A program made the position numbers and the translations under genes. This document shows positions 25,745 through 33,883 of a DNA stretch of 64,000 bases, piece by piece (the first letter of the stretch is position 1; each line of letters begins with the position of its first letter). Source of the stretch: Muribaculaceae bacterium (GTDB taxonomy: Bacteria; Bacteroidota; Bacteroidia; Bacteroidales; Muribaculaceae); assembly GCA_022509185.1 (NCBI GenBank), contig JAFLTS010000004.1, positions 1 through 64,000 on the forward strand. Reading direction: 5' to 3'. The notes below the pieces were generated by a model. That model was given only the letters and a program-made list of their open reading frames with translations. It made no database searches and was not told the DNA's origin.

Positions 25745-26452
25745 ATGAATAAGATTATGATTTGGAGCGATTTCGCTTGTCCTTATTGTTATATAGGAGA
25801 AAAAAGATTAAAAGATGCTTTGAAGGAATTAGGATGGGAAGGTAAGTTTGAGATCTTATACAAGGCTTTTGAACTTAACCCGGATGCTCCTAAAATACCT
25901 TCTGAAGGATCTATTGTAGAACGTCTTGCAAGGAAATATGGATTATCAACAGGTGAGGCTCAAGAAAAGGTAAATTCCATAGATGCCCAAGGTCGGGATC
26001 TGGGAATAGATTTCAGATACAGTACTGCAAAACCATCAAATACCTTCGATGCTCATCGATTGATGAAACTTGCAGAAGCCAAGTATAATCAAGAAACAAT
26101 TGAGAAACTCAATAAGAATCTTTTTGATGCTTATTTTGTCCGTAATCAAGTTCTGGCAGACAAATCTGTATTGTTGGAAAATGCATTAATGGCAGGTCTT
26201 AAGGAAGAAGATGTTATGAAGACGCTCGATTCTGAAGATTATGGGCCCGCTGTAAGGAAAGATGAGGAAGAGGCATCTCTACTTGGAGTAAGAGGTGTAC
26301 CTTATATTGTTTTCAATAACAAATACGCTGTGCCGGGAGCATTGTCAATTGATGATTTTAAATCAGTGGTAAAGGAAGTATTCGATTCTGAACCTCTTGA
26401 AAATCTTTCCGGAAAGACGAAGAGTTGTGATGAAAACGGATGTACTTTGTAA
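25745..26452 (+). CDS. DsbA family oxidoreductase, FrnE-like
   Basis: A 235-residue thioredoxin-fold protein with a helical insertion. The active site is CPYC (residues 12-15), and the cis-Pro motif is GVRGVPYIVF near residue 184. There is no signal peptide, so it acts in the cytosol, as FrnE proteins do; these are dithiol isomerase or oxidoreductase enzymes linked to redox stress. The C-terminus carries a second C-x4-C pair (CDENGC), as described for FrnE. It stands alone on the plus strand. Confidence 0.9.
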   Translation: MNKIMIWSDFACPYCYIGEKRLKDALKELGWEGKFEILYKAFELNPDAPKIPSEGSIVERLARKYGLSTGEAQEKVNSIDAQGRDLGIDFRYSTAKPSNTFDAHRLMKLAEAKYNQETIEKLNKNLFDAYFVRNQVLADKSVLLENALMAGLKEEDVMKTLDSEDYGPAVRKDEEEASLLGVRGVPYIVFNNKYAVPGALSIDDFKSVVKEVFDSEPLENLSGKTKSCDENGCTL

Positions 26453-26693
26453 ATATAAATTTAATATCGTATTCCGGAATAATTAATAAGAAATCCCGAT
26501 GTGTCCTTAATTGAATCTTACTATTGACTTTCTATTAAATTAATTAGATAATATAGTCAGAGAAAAATTATATCGGTAATCTTTTAATTGAGGCTGAATT
26601 TATTTAGTCTCAATTTAATATTGTCAAAAAATTCTATCTTATTTCCAAAAACAAGGAATCAAGATCAAAAAAAGACTTTAACCCTTAAAAAAT

Positions 26694-26735
26694 GGATAAT
26701 AACTTGAGATTGTATTAATTTTCAAGTTATTATCC
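26694..26735 (-). terminator. tRNA-Pro terminator
   Basis: A perfect 14-bp inverted repeat, GGATAATAACTTGA (26694-26707) with TCAAGTTATTATCC (26722-26735). On the minus strand it is followed by a T-rich run (A run on plus at 26687-26692). Confidence 0.85.
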
Positions 26736-26740
26736 CTTAG

Positions 26741-26815
26741 TCGGGGTGAAAGGATTCGAACCTTCGACCCCCTGCTCCCAAAGCAGGTGCGCTAACCGGA
26801 CTGCGCTACGCCCCG
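26741..26815 (-). tRNA. tRNA-Pro (UGG)
   Basis: A 75-nt class I tRNA on the minus strand. The anticodon arm is CCTGC-TTTGGGA-GCAGG, giving anticodon TGG. The T arm is GAAGG-TTCGAAT-CCTTT and the discriminator is A. The acceptor stem CGGGGCG/CACCCCG has a C-A mismatch at pair 6-67. CCA is not encoded. Confidence 0.95.
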
Positions 26816-26824
26816 AGCATTAAA

Positions 26825-26863
26825 TTGCGGTGCAAAGATAATAAAAAAATCTTTACACCGCAA
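26825..26863 (-). promoter_or_regulatory. tRNA-Pro promoter inside an inverted repeat
   Basis: On the minus strand the -33 box TTTG (26861-26864), a 20-base spacer and the -7 box TATCTTTG (26833-26840) precede the tRNA by about 18 bases. The same bases form a 15-bp inverted repeat with one mismatch (26825-26839 with 26849-26863), which could also act as a terminator for the lipoprotein gene upstream. Confidence 0.7.
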
Positions 26864-26899
26864 ATTTAGATAGTATCAGTATTGCTTAGATTATTTTTC

Positions 26900-27331
26900 T
26901 TAACGGATAGCGTTGAGATCTCCTAAGGTTTTAGCATTATCTATACCTTTATTAGCTGCATCTATAATAAGATCTACCTGAGCTTTTGTTGCATCCTTCA
27001 TTTCATCCGGGAGACCGCCGTATTCGATTGTTTTCTCATAGGCTACTTTGAGTAATTTGTCGTAGCTTTTTTTCAATTTATCTTTATCGCTATCAGTGAG
27101 CACATATTCGGAGTTGTCCTTAATAATATTCCAGGCATCTTGCGGGTTAACAATGTCTTGAAAGTTAAGAAGGTCGGCAGTGCTGTTAATTTTCTCAGTT
27201 TTTTCACGAGCCTGGTCAAGAACTTCTACGTATTGGTCGACAGGAGTATTTCCTCCCCCTTTGCCACAAGAAACGGACAATGCCAGCACAACGCAAAAAA
27301 GAAGACTTATAAAATAATTTTGCTTTTTCAT
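26900..27331 (-). CDS. Small lipoprotein of unknown function
   Basis: A 143-residue lipoprotein with signal MKKQNYFISLLFCVVLALSVSC and a lipid-anchor Cys near residue 22, followed by a glycine spacer (GKGGG). The mature part is mostly charged helix (DQYVEVLDQAREKTEKI, LKKSYDKLLKVAYEKTIEY). I place the start at ATG 27331 because this gives a proper signal peptide and avoids overlapping the MFS stop. It lies 28 bases downstream of the transporter gene, so it is probably co-transcribed. I do not recognise the family. Confidence 0.7.
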   Translation of the reverse strand: MKKQNYFISLLFCVVLALSVSCGKGGGNTPVDQYVEVLDQAREKTEKINSTADLLNFQDIVNPQDAWNIIKDNSEYVLTDSDKDKLKKSYDKLLKVAYEKTIEYGGLPDEMKDATKAQVDLIIDAANKGIDNAKTLGDLNAIR

Positions 27332-27359
27332 TGATTTCAGTAAATATTTAAACGTTTGA

Positions 27360-28997
27360 TTATTCAGCATTAAGAATTTGTTGTTCTCCGGCTTTAGTTT
27401 CATAATCGTCTACAGGTATATCTTTATTGACATTAATGCAACCCCAAAGTCCATAGAAGAAGAGATATCCAAGGCAACCAACCATAAGCCAGTAACTGGT
27501 CATATAGCCGAGTTTGTCAGCTATAAGCTGTTGGAGCAAAGGAATCACACCACCACCCACAACCATCATCATGAAAATGCCGGAAGCTTGAGCTGTGTAT
27601 TTTCCAAGACCTTCAACAGCGAGATTGAAAATACCACCCCACATTACAGATGTACAAATTCCACAAAGCACCAGGAATAAAGCTGCAATTGGCACTCCGG
27701 GAGCATTCACTAAAGCTGAAATAACATCAGCCGGTTCTTTTGCTGAACCCAAAACCACTGTCTTTTCTACCGGACCTGAAGTGGTTTGAATAGTTTGAGT
27801 TGAGGTGTAAGGTTTGAGTGCCTCTTCAGAAGGATTAGCAATGAAATTTTGGATTTCATTGTCGGGCATTCCTGCTGCAGAAAGAGTACCTGTGGTTTTT
27901 TCCACCGGATCGTAAATAAAATTAGGCACACCGATTGATGTTTCTTTAGAGCTGAAAATAGCCAATACCACAAGTATTATACCTACGCCGGAAACTGCCA
28001 GGAGTTGATTTCTGGTAGATACTTTTCCAGAGATAAAACTTGAGGCGAATCTTCCCACAAGCATCAACAGCCAGTAAATAGCAACTATAGCTCCGGCAAT
28101 TGTAGAGGCATCTCCAAGGATTCCAGCTCCGGAACTTTTCTGATCTGAAAGATAGAACATCAGTGTGCCCGGTATACCAACCTCAATACCTACATAAATG
28201 AAAATTCCAATAACACCTAATACTGTATGGCGGAAATTCCAGGGACTGTGAGCGTATTTTACATTCTTATTTGCGCTAGTATTTTGGGGTTCAGGTATAT
28301 TGACAAAATAAATGATGATAAAGGCTGCGATAAATATTCCAATAGCAATCCAGAGTAATGAATCTACATCGCTAAGTTTTGAACGAGGAGTCAACGCTCC
28401 GATTAGCACACCTACCAGGAAGGGAGTAAGAGTGGCAGAAAGAGAATTTAAGGTACCACCTGTCTGGAGTAGCTGCATACCTTTATTGCCACCCCCACCG
28501 AGCAAGTTAAGCATCGGGTTAACTACTGTGTTAAGCATACATACACAAAAACCGGCAATGAAAGCACCCAATAGGTAAATGATGAAATTTAAGGCGATAT
28601 GCATAGTTTTCTGCACTTCGTATTCACCTCCATGGATATTTTCCATCACAGTAACTGAGGAAGAAGCTACATGAATTTCACCACCCCACATGCTTGAAGC
28701 ATATTGCACTGCCATACCAATGGCTCCGATAGCCAAAGCCCATAAGGTTGTTTTCTTGTACCCGATTTTAAGTAGAAGTTTTCCAGCCGGAATACCCATA
28801 AAAAGATATGCAAGGAAGTTCATCATGTTGCCTAACATACCGAGGAAACTGTTACCTTCGAACTGGTATCCCCATATAGTACCTATAGGCGCTGCAAGGT
28901 TAGTCACGAAAGCGATCATTGCAAACATGAACATCATGGCTATGATGGCCACCGTTTTTCCCCTCGGGTTAATTTGAGTTGTGGTTTGATCAGTCAT
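27360..28997 (-). CDS. Sugar MFS transporter (FucP/GluP-like)
   Basis: A 545-residue major facilitator of the fucose/glucose-galactose symporter group, with 12 predicted membrane segments. The N-terminal half has APIGTIWGYQFEGNSFLGM and GIPAGKLLLKIGYKKT (loop 2-3 motif). It is over 100 residues longer than usual members (about 430). Two insertions explain this: one at about residues 103-133, and a soluble one at about residues 346-430 between helices of the second half. The substrate is unknown; a sugar by family. A palindrome lies upstream at 29028. Confidence 0.85.
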   Translation of the reverse strand: MTDQTTTQINPRGKTVAIIAMMFMFAMIAFVTNLAAPIGTIWGYQFEGNSFLGMLGNMMNFLAYLFMGIPAGKLLLKIGYKKTTLWALAIGAIGMAVQYASSMWGGEIHVASSSVTVMENIHGGEYEVQKTMHIALNFIIYLLGAFIAGFCVCMLNTVVNPMLNLLGGGGNKGMQLLQTGGTLNSLSATLTPFLVGVLIGALTPRSKLSDVDSLLWIAIGIFIAAFIIIYFVNIPEPQNTSANKNVKYAHSPWNFRHTVLGVIGIFIYVGIEVGIPGTLMFYLSDQKSSGAGILGDASTIAGAIVAIYWLLMLVGRFASSFISGKVSTRNQLLAVSGVGIILVVLAIFSSKETSIGVPNFIYDPVEKTTGTLSAAGMPDNEIQNFIANPSEEALKPYTSTQTIQTTSGPVEKTVVLGSAKEPADVISALVNAPGVPIAALFLVLCGICTSVMWGGIFNLAVEGLGKYTAQASGIFMMMVVGGGVIPLLQQLIADKLGYMTSYWLMVGCLGYLFFYGLWGCINVNKDIPVDDYETKAGEQQILNAE

Positions 28998-29027
28998 TGA
29001 ATATTAGGTTTTAAGTTTAGTTATTCT

Positions 29028-29042
29028 GTTTATAGTATAAAC
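29028..29042. promoter_or_regulatory. Palindrome upstream of the MFS gene
   Basis: GTTTATA-G-TATAAAC is a perfect 7-1-7 palindrome 31 bases upstream of the transporter ATG. It is a plausible operator, but no regulator gene is adjacent. Confidence 0.35.
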
Positions 29043-29071
29043 TCGGTAAAAAACAATTATTTGTTTGGACA

Positions 29072-29749
29072 TTAATATCTGCTTCCGAAAATAGCAGACC
29101 CTATACGAATTACATTAGCTCCTTTTTCCACAGCTAATGGCCAGTCTCCGCTCATTCCCATAGAAAGCAGATTGAATTCTTCCTGATTCAAGTTGGGATT
29201 TGATTTTAACTCTTCAAAGATAGCATGAATTTTTTCAAAATCATTTAAAATGCGTTGATTATCATCGGTGTTTGTAGCCATCCCCATAATTCCTCTCACT
29301 TTTAGATTTTTGAAAGATAGAAATTCCAGAGAATTGATAAAATCAAAAATTTCCTTAGGAAAAAATCCGAATTTTTCTTCTTCAGCAGCCACATGCACCT
29401 GTAAAAGAATCTCTGTAATAATTCCCGCTTTTTCAGATTCTCGATTGATGAGTTCTGATAGTCTTAAAGAATCTACACTTTCAATTAGGGAAGTTTTGCC
29501 TATTATAGACTTTACTTTATTAGTCTGCAAATGTCCGATAAAATGCCAACGTATATCTTTAGGCAGAGTTTTTTCTTTTTCGAGGAACTCCTGGACCCGA
29601 CTTTCCCCGAAAATTCTTTGTCCGGCCTCATAAGCCTGCATAATCATTTGAGCGGGATGAAATTTACTCACCGCTACAATTTCCACCCCTTCCGGCACTA
29701 TTGAATGGAATTCCTTAATTCTTCCAGCTATGTCGAGAATATCAGTCAT
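29072..29749 (-). CDS. YggS family PLP homeostasis protein
   Basis: A 225-residue PLP-binding barrel protein (YggS/PLPBP) that balances free pyridoxal phosphate and amino acid pools in the cytosol. The PLP lysine is in EIVAVSKFHPAQMI (about residue 28), and the motifs FGESRVQEF, WHFIGHLQTNKVK and SMGMSGDW are all seen. It overlaps the DUF4494 gene upstream by 8 bases; that pair is common in Bacteroidales. Confidence 0.92.
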   Translation of the reverse strand: MTDILDIAGRIKEFHSIVPEGVEIVAVSKFHPAQMIMQAYEAGQRIFGESRVQEFLEKEKTLPKDIRWHFIGHLQTNKVKSIIGKTSLIESVDSLRLSELINRESEKAGIITEILLQVHVAAEEEKFGFFPKEIFDFINSLEFLSFKNLKVRGIMGMATNTDDNQRILNDFEKIHAIFEELKSNPNLNQEEFNLLSMGMSGDWPLAVEKGANVIRIGSAIFGSRY

Positions 29750-30197
29750 TTTGTCCTGCTTTCATCATCCCTAACTGAATAGGGAATACATCCATGATAG
29801 GAGTTTCTGAGATAGAGGCTATTTCGTAGTCGGCCAAAGTACCTTTCATTCCATCTTGGAATTTTTTTAAAGCTCCTGCAAAATCTGCAGCCTGGACCAG
29901 GATAAAATTTGCAGCTTTTTTTTCCATTCCTGATTTTTCATCCAATGAAATAAAATTCACTTTCACCATATAGAATTTATCTCCACTATCATCGAAGAAA
30001 ATTTCTGATATTCTGGTTTTTTTCACAGCTGAAATACTGAAATCCCCTGAAATAAAGGGAGTGATTTTCTCAATTATCCGCGTTTCGGCTTCCGTGAAAG
30101 ACAGAGCATCAACTAAATATGGTTCGTTTACTTTTTTTACCAGACCATTTTCGGTAAGCCTTTCGTAGCGAACCTTACATTCAAACCATAAGGCCAT
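29742..30197 (-). CDS. DUF4494 protein
   Basis: A 151-residue soluble protein of DUF4494. It begins MALWFECKVRYER and contains the conserved VDALSFTEAETRI and the C-terminal region ISETPIMDVFPI. No catalytic motif is visible and function is unknown. It is translationally coupled to yggS, so it may share a role in PLP or amino acid control; this is only guilt by association. A TAACTTTG promoter box is at 30220. Confidence 0.85.
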   Translation of the reverse strand: MALWFECKVRYERLTENGLVKKVNEPYLVDALSFTEAETRIIEKITPFISGDFSISAVKKTRISEIFFDDSGDKFYMVKVNFISLDEKSGMEKKAANFILVQAADFAGALKKFQDGMKGTLADYEIASISETPIMDVFPIQLGMMKAGQND

Positions 30198-30219
30198 TTC
30201 AAAATTTTTTTAGTAATGG

Positions 30220-30227
30220 CAAAGTTA
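30220..30227 (-). promoter_or_regulatory. -7 box for DUF4494-yggS
   Basis: Minus strand TAACTTTG, matching TAnnTTTG, 23 bases before ATG 30197. It diverges from the cyd promoter at 30247-30277. Confidence 0.5.
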
Positions 30228-30246
30228 AGCAAATTTTTATTAATGG

Positions 30247-30277
30247 GTTGCTTGTAAAAGAATAATTATTAATTTTG
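30247..30277 (+). promoter_or_regulatory. Promoter of the DUF4492-cydAB operon
   Basis: GTTG (30247-30250), 19-base spacer and TAATTTTG (30270-30277). The start would be about 20 bases before ATG 30303. Confidence 0.65.
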
Positions 30278-30302
30278 CGATAGGTAAGAACAGAAAGGGA
30301 AA

Positions 30303-30524
30303 ATGGCGGGGATAACAGGCTTTACACGCCGGGTATGGGACCTATATTATGATGGTTTCAAATCCATGACAGTAGGAAAGACCTTATGGTTGATCATACT
30401 TGTAAAGCTCTTCATATTCTTTGTTATAATGAAATTTTTGTTTTTTCCGAATCTTCTAAAAAGGGATTATTCCACAGATGAAGAGAGAGCCGACCATGTA
30501 AGAAACGAGCTTATAAAACGGTAG
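30303..30524 (+). CDS. DUF4492 small membrane protein
   Basis: A 73-residue protein with one membrane segment (about 26-47, LWLIILVKLFIFFVIMKFLFF) between a short N-terminal amphipathic part and a charged C-terminal tail. DUF4492 genes lie in front of cydA in Bacteroidetes. By position and size this recalls the small subunits CydX/CydH of other bd oxidases, which cover the heme site; equivalence is inferred, not shown. It is 55 bases upstream of cydA. Confidence 0.85.
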   Translation: MAGITGFTRRVWDLYYDGFKSMTVGKTLWLIILVKLFIFFVIMKFLFFPNLLKRDYSTDEERADHVRNELIKR

Positions 30525-30579
30525 AAAAACCTGTAAGAATAGTTTTACCCTTGAAATCTAACTAAACAGAACCTGATAT

Positions 30580-32151
30580 ATGGATGATTTAATGACAGTG
30601 GTCGACTGGTCGCGGTGGCAATTTGCTCTTACCGCCATCTACCATTGGCTTTTCGTTCCCCTCACTTTAGGTTTATCCCTAATCGTGGCCGTGATGGAAA
30701 GCATATATGCCAAGACAAAATCCGAAAAATGGTTAGCTACTACAAAATTCTGGATGACCTTATTCGGAATAAACTTTGCTATAGGTATAGCGACAGGTAT
30801 AATTCTGGAATTCGAATTCGGTACTAACTGGAGTAACTATTCCTGGTTTGTGGGAGATATATTCGGAGCTCCACTGGCTATAGAAGGTTTGGTAGCATTC
30901 TTTATTGAGGCCACATTCGTAGCTGTGATGTTCTTTGGATGGGGTAAGGTGAGTGAAAAATTCCATTTAGTCTCGACCTGGATGACATGGTTTGGAGCTT
31001 CCGTTTCAGCACTTTGGATCCTTGTTGCCAATGCCTGGATGCAATATCCGGTAGGAATGGAATTTGATCCCGGTCAGATGCGAAATATAATGAATAATTT
31101 CTGGGAGCTCTTCTCAGGCATAGCAGTTAATAAATATCTGCATGCAGTATTTTCAGGTTGGGCTCTCGCCGGTGTATTTGTAATCGGTGTAAGCGCATGG
31201 TTCATGTATAAAAAAAGAAACATACCTTTTGCAGAACGTTCTATAAAAACCGGAGGTTGGGTAGGACTTATAGGTTTGTTGCTGACTATGTGGACCGGTG
31301 ATGGGTCAGCTGTTGAAGTGACCAAACATCAACCAATGAAACTTGCTGCCATGGAGGGCCTTTATCATGGGCATGAGTCCGCAGGAATAGTGGCTGCCGG
31401 CATCGTAAATCCCAATAAGACGTGGAACAATGCAGAAGATGAATATCTTTTTGACATAACAGTGCCTTATGGACTGTCAATCCTTGCTAAACATGACTTA
31501 CATGCATACGTGCCCGGTATCGCTGATATTATCAAAGGGTATACTCTTGATGAAAATGGAGATACGATTAACACAGTAAGTTATGAAGAAAGGATAAGAC
31601 AGGGAAAGCTGGCTCATGAAGCTTTGAGAGCTTACGATGCAGCAAGAGCAAGAAATGATGAGGCAGGTATGATTGCTGCTGAACTTGAATTGAAAGAGTA
31701 TTATCCTTATTTCGGATATGGGTATTTTGAAAATGTAGAGGAAGCCATTCCTCCGGTAGGCCTTACCTTCACTTCCTTCAGAATAATGGTATTCTTAGGT
31801 ACTTATTTTCTTTTATATTATGTAGCAGCTTTGTTCTTCGTATACAGCAAGGGCGGATTACTCAAACGCAGTAAATGGCTACAATGGATAGCAATGGTTT
31901 CAGTACCATTCATGTGGGTTTGTTCAGAAGCCGGATGGGCTGTGGCTGAAGTGGGACGTCAACCATGGACCGTGCAGGATTTACTGCCAACAAAGGCAGC
32001 AATTTCCGAGATACAGGCCGGTTCCGTTATCCTTACTTTCTGGCTCTTTGCGGTTATTTTCACTGTCCTACTTATTGCTGAGGTAAGTATTATGATGAAA
32101 CAAATACATAAGAGATCGTTAACAGATTTGGAAATTGATTACGCGCATTAA
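30580..32151 (+). CDS. cydA: Cytochrome bd quinol oxidase subunit I
   Basis: The heme-bearing subunit of the high-affinity oxygen reductase in the inner membrane. 523 residues with nine predicted helices. The heme ligands are visible: His in AIYHWLFVPLTLG, the Glu pair in APLAIEGLVAFFIEATF, His in NKYLHAVFSGW and Met in VPFMWVCSEAGW, followed by VGRQPW. A charged loop of about 130 residues (260-390) is the quinol loop. It is in one operon with DUF4492, cydB and a chromate transporter. It lets a mostly anaerobic organism consume trace oxygen. Confidence 0.95.
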   Translation: MDDLMTVVDWSRWQFALTAIYHWLFVPLTLGLSLIVAVMESIYAKTKSEKWLATTKFWMTLFGINFAIGIATGIILEFEFGTNWSNYSWFVGDIFGAPLAIEGLVAFFIEATFVAVMFFGWGKVSEKFHLVSTWMTWFGASVSALWILVANAWMQYPVGMEFDPGQMRNIMNNFWELFSGIAVNKYLHAVFSGWALAGVFVIGVSAWFMYKKRNIPFAERSIKTGGWVGLIGLLLTMWTGDGSAVEVTKHQPMKLAAMEGLYHGHESAGIVAAGIVNPNKTWNNAEDEYLFDITVPYGLSILAKHDLHAYVPGIADIIKGYTLDENGDTINTVSYEERIRQGKLAHEALRAYDAARARNDEAGMIAAELELKEYYPYFGYGYFENVEEAIPPVGLTFTSFRIMVFLGTYFLLYYVAALFFVYSKGGLLKRSKWLQWIAMVSVPFMWVCSEAGWAVAEVGRQPWTVQDLLPTKAAISEIQAGSVILTFWLFAVIFTVLLIAEVSIMMKQIHKRSLTDLEIDYAH

Positions 32152-32153
32152 TT

Positions 32154-33305
32154 ATGGAACTGGAACATTTTCAAAACTATTGGTGGTGTCTGATCTCTGT
32201 ATTGGGAGGAATACTTGTTTTCTTGTTGTTTGTGCAGGGTGGACAATCCATGTTGCTCACAGCCGGAAATGATAAACGAAAAGAGTTAATAGTGAATTCA
32301 ATGGGGAGGAAATGGGAATTAACATTTACCACTCTTGTGGTGTTTGGAGGTGCATTCTTTGCCTCTTTCCCATTATTTTATTCCACAAGCTTCGGAGGAG
32401 CCTATTGGTTGTGGATACTTATATTATTCAGCTTTATAGTTCAGGCTGTAAGTTATGAATATCGAAGCAAGCAAGGAAATGTATATGGAACCAAGACTTA
32501 CGACACATTCCTTTTTATCAATGGTTGCGTAGGTTGTATTCTATTAGGAGTTGCAGTATCGATGTTCTTCTTTGGAGCAGAATTCACCGTGATGCGGGGA
32601 AACCTACTGGATTCACATAGTCCTGTAATTTCAAAATGGTCGGACTCGCATGGATTTGAGGCTATTTTCAATTGGAAGAATTTAGTGTTAGGAGTAGCGG
32701 TATTGTTTTTAGCCAGGATGCAATCATGTCTATATATGATGAACAATATTGCTGATGACGATGAGTTTTTCAACGTGTTGAAAAACAAAGCTCTAATCAA
32801 TGGAGGTATATTTGTAGTGTTTTTCCTATGGTTTCTAACTATGCTATGCACTACAACAGGATATGATGCAACAACCAACAATGACATGACTGTGACAGCT
32901 ACTGAGGAACCCTATAAGTATTTCCACAATTTCACCCATATGTGGTGGACCGGAATGACTTTAGTGATTGGAGTGGTACTGGTGTTGTTCGGACTTTTAA
33001 AATCTGTATTTTCGGCACATTTTACAAAGGGAGTATGGTTTACCGGAATAGGAACGTTCCTGGCAGTAGTGGCTTTATTCTGGGCAGCAGGTTATGGTAA
33101 TACGGCTTTCTATCCGTCATTGATAGATCCGGCTTCCTCACTTACAATCAGAAATGCGTCATCATCGGAATTCACCTTAATAGCCATGAGTTATGTATCC
33201 ATAGTCATACCATTTGTGTTAGGATATATAGCTTATGTATGGTGGTCGATGGATAAGAAGAAACTAACCTCGGAAGAATTAGAGACTACAACCCACAAAT
33301 ATTGA
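32154..33305 (+). CDS. cydB: Cytochrome bd quinol oxidase subunit II
   Basis: A 383-residue polytopic partner of CydA, needed for its stability. It has eight or more helices, starting ELEHFQNYWWCLISVLGGIL, and a FLLFVQGGQSML segment; no heme ligands are expected in this subunit. It starts 2 bases after cydA and its TGA overlaps the ATG of the chromate transporter gene by one base, so the oxidase and transporter are translated together. Confidence 0.94.
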   Translation: MELEHFQNYWWCLISVLGGILVFLLFVQGGQSMLLTAGNDKRKELIVNSMGRKWELTFTTLVVFGGAFFASFPLFYSTSFGGAYWLWILILFSFIVQAVSYEYRSKQGNVYGTKTYDTFLFINGCVGCILLGVAVSMFFFGAEFTVMRGNLLDSHSPVISKWSDSHGFEAIFNWKNLVLGVAVLFLARMQSCLYMMNNIADDDEFFNVLKNKALINGGIFVVFFLWFLTMLCTTTGYDATTNNDMTVTATEEPYKYFHNFTHMWWTGMTLVIGVVLVLFGLLKSVFSAHFTKGVWFTGIGTFLAVVALFWAAGYGNTAFYPSLIDPASSLTIRNASSSEFTLIAMSYVSIVIPFVLGYIAYVWWSMDKKKLTSEELETTTHKY

Positions 33306-33883
33306 TGGGGCTTTACCTCAGTCTTTTCGGAACATTTTTCAAGATCGGTGCCTTCACATTCGGAGGAGGCTGGGCTATGATATCGATAATCGAGAGAGAA
33401 ATCGTCGATAAACATCATTGGATAAAAAAAGAAGAATTCCTGGATCTGCTGGCGGTTGCCCAGAGTCTTCCGGGAATTCTGGCTGTTAATATAGCCACAG
33501 CAGTTGGCGACCGTATAAAGGGGGCAAAAGGAAGTATGGTAGCGGCAGCCGGCACTATATTGCCTTCCTTTATGATAATATTGGCCATTGCTATATTCCT
33601 TACACCTGAAATTATAAAGAACAATAGGATCATTGCTTCTATTTTCATGGGTATCCGTCCTGCGGTAGTGGCCTTGATCATAGCTCCGGTGATAACATCG
33701 GCCAAGGCTGCCAAACTGCAATGGAAAACTGTCTGGATTCCATTGGTTGTGGCTCTATTGATATGGCTTGATATGGGTTTGATTTCCAACCCAATTTTCT
33801 TCATTGTGATGGGAGGTTTAGGAGGCTTTCTTGCCTGGTGGTGGCCAAGAAAATTCGGAAAGAGGGAGAGAAGGAAATTATGA
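33305..33883 (+). CDS. Chromate transporter family protein, first half
   Basis: A 192-residue CHR-domain protein with FGTFFKIGAFTFGGGWAMISII at the start, AQSLPGILAVNIATAVG (conserved PGP-like segment, here PGIL) and five or six helices. Two-gene CHR transporters such as ChrA1/ChrA2 act as heterodimers. Family members move chromate, but most homologues in gut bacteria have untested substrates. ATG 33305 is chosen over a TTG one codon upstream. It overlaps cydB by one base and the next half by ATGA. Confidence 0.88.
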   Translation: MGLYLSLFGTFFKIGAFTFGGGWAMISIIEREIVDKHHWIKKEEFLDLLAVAQSLPGILAVNIATAVGDRIKGAKGSMVAAAGTILPSFMIILAIAIFLTPEIIKNNRIIASIFMGIRPAVVALIIAPVITSAKAAKLQWKTVWIPLVVALLIWLDMGLISNPIFFIVMGGLGGFLAWWWPRKFGKRERRKL

